A stretch of DNA of 8,495 nt from an uncultured Dyadobacter sp. (GTDB taxonomy: Bacteria > Bacteroidota > Bacteroidia > Cytophagales > Spirosomataceae). The stretch lies in NCBI GenBank assembly GCA_937880795.1, contig CALGRQ010000133.1, positions 1 through 8,495 on the forward strand, read 5' to 3'. Positions within the stretch are counted from its first letter, which is position 1. Each line of letters begins with the position of its first letter. The notes beneath the pieces are model-generated. The model was not told the origin of the DNA. It did not search any database and worked only from the letters and a program-made list of their open reading frames with translations. The translations under genes and the position numbers were made by a program. This document shows, one piece after another, positions 1 to 5,871 of this stretch.

Positions 1-139
1 CTTCCGCTTCAATGAAAGTCCGGTGATTATGTTGAACAATCTTGAAGCAATGGGTAAGCCTATGCGTGCCAATGGAAACTTGGTTCCGCCATTGAAAATT
101 AGAGACTTTACATTTACCAGCTTGTCTGATGCCGTGTAG
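1..139 (+). CDS. TldE/PmbA-like protein, C-terminal end only (5' part outside window)
   Basis: Frame 2 is open from the window edge and ends at TAG 137-139, leaving 45 codons. The encoded tail contains FRFNESPVIMLNNLE, then a VPPLKIRDF stretch, and ends SLSDAV. It matches the C terminus of the complete TldE-like protein at 1841-3178 almost residue for residue, except that it lacks six residues found there between GKP and PPMKI. This is therefore the 3' end of a paralogous TldE/PmbA-family gene. In E. coli the TldE subunit lacks the zinc site and pairs with TldD. The TldD-like gene starts 51 bp downstream and no terminator hairpin is visible between them, so the genes are probably co-transcribed. 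A TldD partner for this copy may lie upstream, but that cannot be seen here. Confidence 0.88.
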   Translation, partial: FRFNESPVIMLNNLEAMGKPMRANGNLVPPLKIRDFTFTSLSDAV

Positions 140-190
140 AATTGGAAATGGTTTTTAGGATAATTATTCATATAGCTAAACGAATTTATT

Positions 191-274
191 TTGAAACGTA
201 GAGATTTTATGCAACTAGCCGGATTAAGTACAGGTGCTTTTATGCTACCCGGTATAAGCATGGGGAAAACAGTT
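191..274 (+). other. Twin-arginine (Tat) signal peptide region of the TldD-like protein
   Basis: Residues 1-28 show the Tat layout. There is a short basic start with R3-R4 in the context KRRDFM, close to the consensus RRxFLK. A mildly hydrophobic stretch follows (LAGLSTGAFMLPGI, about 9-22), then a polar region with a lysine. No clear AxA cleavage site is visible, so the exact cleavage point, or retention as an anchor, is uncertain. The signal exists only if translation starts at TTG 191. Confidence 0.75.
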
Positions 275-1828
275 TCACCAGAAGCACTTTTGGCCCCCGG
301 TCTTGATATAGCCGTAAAGAAAAGATTGGCTGACGCCGCTCTCAATGCAGCCAAGGCCAAAGGGGCTACCTACGCCGATGTACGCATTGGACGATACCTT
401 AATCAGTTTGTGGTTACGCGCGAAAATAAGGTTCAGAATATAGTAAATACTGAATCCTACGGAGTAGGCGTACGCGTCATTGCGAATGGATGCTGGGGAT
501 TTGCCGCTGTGGTAGATGCTAAAAACGAAGCGCAAATGGCAAAAGCAGCTGAGGATGCCGTTGCCATTGCAAAGGCCAATGCCAAGTTGATGAAAGAGCC
601 AGTTCAGTTAGCGCCCCAAAAGGGTTTTGGAGAGGTGAGCTGGAAGGCCCCGATCAAACGGAATGCTTTTGAGGTACCTATTCAGGAGAAAGTGGACTTG
701 CTATTGTCGGTGAATAATGCGGCAATGACCAATGGAGCCAATTACGTAAACTCAGTAATGTTCCAGGTTAACGAGCAGAAATATTTTGCTTCTACGGATG
801 GTTCTTATATTGATCAGGATATTCACCGGATATACCCACAATTTAATGTAACGGCTATTGATCCCAAAACTGGAAAGTTCCAGACAAGAAATGCATTGAG
901 TGCCCCCATGGGGATGGGTTATGATTATTTGAAGACCAATCCGGCGGATAAGATAAGCGGTGTCACCACCCGCTATAACAAAGGGTATGATATGCTGGAA
1001 GACGCTATTGCGGCTGCACAGCAGGCCAAAGCAAAGCTTTCAGCGAAATCGGTAGAGGCTGGTAAATATGATTTAATACTTGATCCCTCTCATTTATGGC
1101 TTACCATTCACGAGTCGGTAGGACACCCACTTGAACTGGATCGTGTGCTCGGGTATGAAGCGAATTTTGCGGGAACGTCTTTTGCGACGCTGGATAAATG
1201 GCAATCTAAAAACTTCCAGTATGGTAGCAAAGAGGTAAACCTGGTGGCGGATAAGTTGCAGGAAGGTTCTTTGGGCGCCGTAGGTTGGGATGACGAAGGT
1301 GTCAATACCAAGAAATGGGATTTGGTCAAAGATGGAGTACTGGTGAATTACCAGGCCACAAGGGATCAAGCCCACATTATAGGAGAAAAAGAGTCGCATG
1401 GATGCAGTTATGCCGATAGTTGGAGTTCAGTACAGTTCCAGCGTATGCCGAATGTTTCTCTGGCGGCAGGTAAAACGCCTTTGTCGGTTGAAGACATGAT
1501 TAAGGATGTGAAAAAGGGTATTTATATCATTGGTGACGGATCATTCTCTATAGACCAGCAACGTTACAATTTCCAGTTTGGCGGACAGCTGTTTTATGAA
1601 GTGAAAGATGGTAAAATTGTAGGAATGTTGAACGATGTTGCGTATCAGTCCAACACCCAGGAATTCTGGAATTCCTGTGCTCAAATTTGCGACGAGCGCG
1701 ACTACCGATTGGGAGGATCTTTCTTTGATGGGAAAGGACAACCTTCTCAGTCGAGTGCTGTATCACACGGAAGCTCAACGACGCGTTTCAATGGAGTAAA
1801 TGTCATCAATACAGCCCGTAAAATTTAA
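191..1828 (+). CDS. TldD-like zinc metallopeptidase with Tat signal
   Basis: This 545-residue protein belongs to the TldD/PmbA family (PF01523), whose E. coli member forms a TldD-TldE protease acting on modified peptides and unfolded proteins. The catalytic motif HESVGH (HExxxH) is visible at H307, E308 and H312, inside the typical context of an ILDPSHLW strand before it and a PLELDRVLGYE segment after it. The C-terminal family signature GKGQP follows at about 514-518, but the residue before it is D513, where the family normally has the zinc-binding Cys. Two other Cys lie nearby (C496, C500). The N terminus begins MKRRDFMQLAGL, a twin-arginine signal, so the protein is probably exported folded; E. 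coli TldD is cytoplasmic. The TTG start at 191 is chosen because the frame has a stop at 173-175 and no other usual start codon before the signal. The first ATG (209) would remove the arginine pair. It is about 65 residues longer than E. coli TldD, partly from this leader. The substrate is unknown. Confidence 0.93.
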   Translation: MKRRDFMQLAGLSTGAFMLPGISMGKTVSPEALLAPGLDIAVKKRLADAALNAAKAKGATYADVRIGRYLNQFVVTRENKVQNIVNTESYGVGVRVIANGCWGFAAVVDAKNEAQMAKAAEDAVAIAKANAKLMKEPVQLAPQKGFGEVSWKAPIKRNAFEVPIQEKVDLLLSVNNAAMTNGANYVNSVMFQVNEQKYFASTDGSYIDQDIHRIYPQFNVTAIDPKTGKFQTRNALSAPMGMGYDYLKTNPADKISGVTTRYNKGYDMLEDAIAAAQQAKAKLSAKSVEAGKYDLILDPSHLWLTIHESVGHPLELDRVLGYEANFAGTSFATLDKWQSKNFQYGSKEVNLVADKLQEGSLGAVGWDDEGVNTKKWDLVKDGVLVNYQATRDQAHIIGEKESHGCSYADSWSSVQFQRMPNVSLAAGKTPLSVEDMIKDVKKGIYIIGDGSFSIDQQRYNFQFGGQLFYEVKDGKIVGMLNDVAYQSNTQEFWNSCAQICDERDYRLGGSFFDGKGQPSQSSAVSHGSSTTRFNGVNVINTARKI

Positions 1829-1840
1829 AGAATCATAGCC

Positions 1841-3178
1841 ATGTCAGTTATACTAACCGAATCGGAAGCCAAGGCACTTTTAAAAAAGGTGCTGAGTTAC
1901 TCCAAGGCAGATGAATGTGAGATAAACCTCTCCGGAGAGCATCGCGGGAACCTTCGTTATGCACGCAATGAAGTATCCACCAGCGGCGCGTTAATCAACC
2001 AAAACTTGCAGGTGCAATCGGCATTTGGGAAAAAGGTAGGTGTCGCCACCATTGATGAATTTAGTGACGAGTCGCTTGAAAAAGTGGTAAGACGCTCGGA
2101 GGAACTGGCTAAGTTGGCGCCCGAAAATCCGGAATATGTAGGTGTTTTGGAACCGCAAACTTATGTTTCTTCAAAGGGATTCTTCGAATCCACAGCGAAG
2201 GCCAATCCGGATACCCGGGCGACCGCCGTTTTAAAAAGTCTGGAATTAACACGAGGTCAGAAATTGACGGCCGCCGGTTTTTTGGAAGATCAAAGCGGTT
2301 ACGCTGCCATGATGAATTCAAAAGTATTGTTTGCCTATTATCCGTGTACAAGTGTTAATTTTTCGCTCACAGTGAGAACGGAAGACGGGACAGGTTCAGG
2401 TTATGTAGCCAAAGGATATAGCGACATCAGTAAACTGGATACCGCCGCGGCTACTAAAATAGCCATTCAAAAGTCGCTGGGTTCGGTGGGAGCGAAGGCT
2501 TTGGAGCCGGGTAAGTATACGGTCATCCTGGAACCCACAGCCGCAGCCGTTTTGTTGGAAAATATTTTCTTTAGAATGGATGCTCGAAGTGCCGACGAGG
2601 GAAGGTCTTTTCTGAGCAAGCAAGGTGGTAAAACCAAAATGGGTGAAAAGATTATGGATGAAAGGGTAAACTTTTATTCTGATCCAACGCATCCTGAATT
2701 ACCGGCATCACCCTGGGCAGGGGATGGCCAACCTCTGGAGAAAAAATATTGGATTGAAAAGGGAGCCGTCAAGAATATGTATTATTCGAGATACTGGGCA
2801 CAAAAAAACAATGTGAAGCCCATTCCCTTTCCTAATAATATGATTATGGACGGAGGTACTGCAACGCTTGATGAAATGATCAAATCGACGAAGCAGGGCA
2901 TTCTCGTAACCAAGCTTTGGTATATCCGTACGGTAGATCCTCAAACTTTGCTGCTAACCGGCCTTACTCGAGACGGGACTTTTTATATCGAAAACGGGAA
3001 AATCAAACATCCGATCAAGAACTTCCGTTTCAACGAAAGTCCGGTGATTATGTTGAACAATTTGGAAACCCTTGGTAAACCTGAACGGGTGGTAAGTACG
3101 GAGTCGGATAGAAATTATATGATTCCACCGATGAAAATCAGGGAATTTACTTTTTCATCCCTGTCCGATGCGGTTTAG
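1841..3178 (+). CDS. TldE/PmbA-like partner subunit
   Basis: This 445-residue protein of the TldD/PmbA family starts with ATG 12 bp after the TldD-like stop, with a weak AAAG about 10 nt upstream. Its fold-defining segments parallel those of the TldD-like protein. Where TldD carries HExxxH, this protein has VILEPTAAAVLLENIFF (about 228-244), with no His pair. It is therefore the non-catalytic TldE type, which in E. coli forms a heterodimer with TldD and helps bind substrate. The C terminus (FRFNESPVIMLNN at about 395-407, ending SLSDAV) is paralogous to the partial gene at 1-139, with six extra residues before PPMKI. No signal peptide or membrane segment is visible, unlike its neighbour. If the two form one complex, this subunit would have to be carried across the membrane with TldD, or the two act in different compartments. 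It is the last gene before a probable terminator. Confidence 0.9.
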   Translation: MSVILTESEAKALLKKVLSYSKADECEINLSGEHRGNLRYARNEVSTSGALINQNLQVQSAFGKKVGVATIDEFSDESLEKVVRRSEELAKLAPENPEYVGVLEPQTYVSSKGFFESTAKANPDTRATAVLKSLELTRGQKLTAAGFLEDQSGYAAMMNSKVLFAYYPCTSVNFSLTVRTEDGTGSGYVAKGYSDISKLDTAAATKIAIQKSLGSVGAKALEPGKYTVILEPTAAAVLLENIFFRMDARSADEGRSFLSKQGGKTKMGEKIMDERVNFYSDPTHPELPASPWAGDGQPLEKKYWIEKGAVKNMYYSRYWAQKNNVKPIPFPNNMIMDGGTATLDEMIKSTKQGILVTKLWYIRTVDPQTLLLTGLTRDGTFYIENGKIKHPIKNFRFNESPVIMLNNLETLGKPERVVSTESDRNYMIPPMKIREFTFSSLSDAV

Positions 3179-3209
3179 AATCTTTTGAACGCTTTTATAA
3201 TAGCGTTTA

Positions 3210-3270
3210 AACGCAGAATTACGTCAATGGGTATATCGCCTTGCCACGTGGTTCTGCGTTATAGTTTTTT
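3210..3270 (+). terminator. Probable intrinsic terminator after the tld genes
   Basis: Arms 3210-3224 (AACGCAGAATTACGT) and 3246-3260 (ACGTGGTTCTGCGTT) pair over 15 positions, 13 Watson-Crick and two G-U in RNA. The loop is 21 nt and can pair weakly within itself. Six T follow at 3265-3270, four bases after the stem. It sits 31 bp after the TldE-like stop and 21 bp before the DUF4159 start, so it would separate the peptidase block from the MoxR block. The long loop and the short gap before the T run make it less than a textbook terminator, and read-through is possible. Confidence 0.6.
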
Positions 3271-3291
3271 AGGTTGTGAGAACTTTTGAAA

Positions 3292-3909
3292 ATGAAACCA
3301 TTCTTTTTTACACGCATACAATACACCTCCGGGAATTGGGATACCGATCAGCGAATGCCTTCCAATTTGTTGCATTCTCTGGTTGAATATACGACCATTC
3401 CGGTTGATGAAAAGGAAAGAGTGGTTCAGTTGAGTAGTAGCGAGATTTTTAAAAGTCCCTTTTGCTATTTAAGTGGGCATAAGCTGGTGGAATTTTCGAG
3501 ACAAGAGAGAGATCACTTTCGCAGATATGTGCAAAATGGAGGTTTCGTATTTGTCGACGATTGCAATCATGACATCGACGGACTGTTTGCGAAGTCCTTT
3601 GAGCAAGAAATGGAGCGTACATTCGGCGCAAAAGCTTTGCAAAAAATCCCCAATAACCATCCTATATACAATTGTTTCTTCAAATTTGAAGATGGTCCTC
3701 CCACCACGTCATTTGAGCTGAACGGCTGGGGTGACGATCTCGTCCATGACTATTTGAAGGCGATCATTGTCAATGGAAGAATCGGGGTTTTGTATAGCAA
3801 TAAGGATTATGGCTGCGAATGGGATTATGACTTTAGAAACAAGCGCTTTTTAGCAGTAGATAATACCCGTTTCGGGGTAAATATTGTTGTATATGCGTTG
3901 AATGCATAA
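3292..3909 (+). CDS. DUF4159 family protein
   Basis: This 205-residue protein is recognised as DUF4159 (PF13709) by its N-terminal FFFTRIQYTSGNWD, the MPSNLLHSLVEYTTIPVD segment, GGFVFVDDCNHDIDG (about 83-97), the FELNGWGDDLVHDYLK segment (about 141-156) and YGCEWDYDFRNKRF (about 173-186). The biochemical role of the family is unknown; its fold has been compared with class I glutamine amidotransferase-like domains, but no obvious catalytic triad can be assigned here. No signal peptide is visible, so this version is probably cytoplasmic. I chose ATG 3292, giving MKPFFFTR, as the natural family start. A TTG six bases upstream (3286) would add only two residues. It is the first gene of the MoxR-DUF58-BatA-DUF4175 cluster, 49 bp before the ATPase, and so may be an accessory of that system. 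C91, H93 and C175 are candidate functional residues because they lie in the most recognisable blocks. Confidence 0.88.
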   Translation: MKPFFFTRIQYTSGNWDTDQRMPSNLLHSLVEYTTIPVDEKERVVQLSSSEIFKSPFCYLSGHKLVEFSRQERDHFRRYVQNGGFVFVDDCNHDIDGLFAKSFEQEMERTFGAKALQKIPNNHPIYNCFFKFEDGPPTTSFELNGWGDDLVHDYLKAIIVNGRIGVLYSNKDYGCEWDYDFRNKRFLAVDNTRFGVNIVVYALNA

Positions 3910-3958
3910 GTGATTTTGAATAAGAGAATAAATACATTGAAAATATAACGTTTTACTA

Positions 3959-4951
3959 TTGGAAACGCAGGAATTAAACCATTACAAAGCGCTGGTAGCC
4001 AAGTTACCCCTTCTGAAAAGGGAAATCGGGAAGGTGATCGTCGGTCAACAGGAGGCTATCGATGAGATCCTGATTGCTTTACTAGCGGGCGGGCATTGTT
4101 TGTTGGAAGGTGTACCCGGTCTGGCCAAAACGCTAATGGTAAAAACGATGTCAGAGGCGTTGCATATGAGTTTTAAACGGGTGCAATTTACGCCTGACCT
4201 CATGCCCGGGGATATTATTGGAACCGAAATCCTGGAAGAAGACCATGATACCGGGAAAAAGTTTTTCAAGTTCAATCAGGGGCCCATTTTTGCGAATGTG
4301 GTGCTTGCGGATGAAATCAACCGAACACCTCCCAAAACACAGGCGGCACTTCTGGAGGCCATGCAGGAAAAGAGTGTTACTTATGGTGGTACCAATTATG
4401 CTTTACCTGCACCTTTTTTAATTATAGCGACGCAAAACCCTATTGAGCAGGCTGGTACCTATCCACTTCCAGAAGCGCAGTTAGACCGTTTTCTGCTGTA
4501 TATCAAACTAAATTACCCGAGCGAGCAAGAAGAATTGGATGTACTCAAGGGAACTACGGGTACTTTCAAACCACAGATTAGCCGTATTTTAAGTGATAAG
4601 GATATCGTCGCTTTGCAGGCGTTAACGCGACAGGTGCATATTAGTGAAGATCTCATCGTTTGGATTAATAAACTGGTTCGGGCAACGCGTCCTGAGGGTT
4701 CTCCGTCCGAATTTGTAAAAGAATGGTGCGACTGGGGGGCCGGTCCGCGTGCAGGACAGGCGCTGGTATTATGCGCGAAGGCGCGCGCTGTGTTGCATGA
4801 ACGTTTTGCCGTGATTCCTGAGGATATACAAACTTTGGCCTATCCTATTTTCCGGCACCGTATCGCAATGAATTTCCGGGCAGAGGCTGAAAATATAACT
4901 TCCGATGCGGCCATTGCTGAGTTATTGAAAACTGTGAAGTCGGTAAACTAG
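3959..4951 (+). CDS. MoxR-family AAA+ ATPase
   Basis: This 330-residue protein is a complete MoxR-type AAA+ ATPase (AAA_3 class). These enzymes are thought to use ATP to remodel or activate client proteins together with vWA-domain partners. The AAA+ elements are in order: Walker A GVPGLAKT (51-58), Walker B VVLADE (114-119) followed by INR, sensor 1 ATQNP (157-161), the arginine-finger region PEAQLDRF (R177), and sensor 2 in GAGPRAGQAL (R264) in the helical lid. All key residues are present, so it should be active, and cytoplasmic. The start is TTG 3959: the frame has a stop at 3938-3940, no ATG or GTG lies between, and the next ATG would remove Walker A. The DUF58/vWA gene follows 23 bp downstream, the usual MoxR partnership. 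Confidence 0.95.
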   Translation: METQELNHYKALVAKLPLLKREIGKVIVGQQEAIDEILIALLAGGHCLLEGVPGLAKTLMVKTMSEALHMSFKRVQFTPDLMPGDIIGTEILEEDHDTGKKFFKFNQGPIFANVVLADEINRTPPKTQAALLEAMQEKSVTYGGTNYALPAPFLIIATQNPIEQAGTYPLPEAQLDRFLLYIKLNYPSEQEELDVLKGTTGTFKPQISRILSDKDIVALQALTRQVHISEDLIVWINKLVRATRPEGSPSEFVKEWCDWGAGPRAGQALVLCAKARAVLHERFAVIPEDIQTLAYPIFRHRIAMNFRAEAENITSDAAIAELLKTVKSVN

Positions 4952-4974
4952 TCGGCTGACTTATATAAAACGAG

Positions 4975-5871
4975 ATGGTTAAAAATACGGGTCTACTCGC
5001 GTCTAATCTTATTAAGCTAAAAAATTTGCAACTAACCGGGAAACTGGTTAGTGATGAATTGATGCTGGGTATACACGCTAGTAAGCGGTCTGGAATTGGA
5101 ACTGAGTTTGAGCAATACCGACACTACGTGCCAGGTGACGATCCCAAACGAATTGATTGGAAATTGTTTGCACGTACAGACAAACATTTGGTTCGGGAGT
5201 CGGCCACAGAAAGTGATCGGCAGGTTCGGTTTGTTTTGGATCTTTCCGGCTCCATGAACTACGAAGAGCAGGGCGTTACCCGTTTGAACTATGCACGAAT
5301 TCTACTTGCTTCGTTGGCTTACCTATGCTATATCCAAAACGACCAGATGAGTTTGTATACCTTACAAAACGGGATGATTACAACAGTCGCCGCTTCAAAT
5401 GCGGCTGCTTCCGGGAAACAGGCTTTTCAAAAAGTATTGGTAGGATTGGAGCAGACCGTGGCAAGCGGGGACTGGCCGGCTGAGGGTATATCAAAAATCC
5501 CGGAGTTTCAGCAAAAGGGAAAAGAGTTACTCATATTTGTGACTGATCTGCTTCAAGCAAGTGAAGAGTGGATACAGCTGATCAAGTCGTTGACAAATCC
5601 GAGAAGAGAGATTGTTGTTTTTCAAATTTTAGGGGATCAGGAACTCGATTTTAACGTAAAGGGATTTTACCGCTTCAAGGATTTAGAAACCGGAAAGGAA
5701 ATAGAATTGGATGCGGATTCGGTACGGGAGCAATATCTTAAGGCATCCACTGCCTATCTGCAAAAGGTGAAGTCGGATTTGCAACTCCCACAAGTGCAAC
5801 TGATACGGACTCGGCTCAGTGACCCGCTGGGGAGGGTTTTGAAAGAATTTTTAACCAAAGGAAAAGGATAA
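4975..5871 (+). CDS. DUF58 protein with vWA-type MIDAS
   Basis: This 298-residue DUF58 (PF01882) protein carries the family signature FEQYRHYVPGDDPKRIDWKLFART (about 45-68). A vWA fold follows, with a complete metal-binding MIDAS: DLSGS (D89, S91, S93) and a later T190-D191 in FVTDL. No membrane segment is visible, so it is cytoplasmic, as in the short soluble DUF58 group; other DUF58 proteins carry N-terminal membrane helices. The expected role is adaptor and partner of the MoxR ATPase just upstream. Its stop overlaps the next start by one base (TAATG), and AAGG sequences in its last codons can serve as ribosome site for the next gene. The intact MIDAS contrasts with the following gene, in which none is seen. 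Confidence 0.93.
   Translation: MVKNTGLLASNLIKLKNLQLTGKLVSDELMLGIHASKRSGIGTEFEQYRHYVPGDDPKRIDWKLFARTDKHLVRESATESDRQVRFVLDLSGSMNYEEQGVTRLNYARILLASLAYLCYIQNDQMSLYTLQNGMITTVAASNAAASGKQAFQKVLVGLEQTVASGDWPAEGISKIPEFQQKGKELLIFVTDLLQASEEWIQLIKSLTNPRREIVVFQILGDQELDFNVKGFYRFKDLETGKEIELDADSVREQYLKASTAYLQKVKSDLQLPQVQLIRTRLSDPLGRVLKEFLTKGKG

Noticed and set aside
140..190. Gap between the partial TldE-like gene and the TldD-like gene, inspected for a promoter or terminator.
   Set aside because: It is A/T rich, with no hairpin plus T run and no convincing TTG / TAnnTTTG pair. Read-through from upstream is the simplest view.
1094..1399. Open frame of about 100 codons on the - strand, opposite the catalytic region of the TldD-like gene.
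   Set aside because: It has no recognisable domain, and the + strand frame has clear family motifs over the same bases. It is an antisense shadow, like the other - strand frames here.
1658..1677. Perfect inverted repeat with 9-bp arms (CAGGAATTC, 2-bp spacer, GAATTCCTG).
   Set aside because: It lies wholly inside the TldD-like gene, over the codons for the recognisable QEFWNSC segment, with no T run. Codon choice explains it adequately.
3241..3269. Possible Bacteroidota-type promoter: TTG at 3241-3243 and TAGTTTTT at 3262-3269, near the TAnnTTTG form.
   Set aside because: The -7 element lacks the final G, and both elements fall in the terminator loop, stem edge and T run. The match is too weak to annotate.
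3473..3721. Second + strand frame (82 codons) inside the DUF4159 gene.
   Set aside because: The overlapping DUF4159 frame is strongly recognisable; this one has no family features.
3910..3958. A/T-rich 49-bp gap before the MoxR gene, inspected for a promoter or small RNA.
   Set aside because: No clear promoter elements or hairpin were seen; it looks like an ordinary intra-operon spacer.
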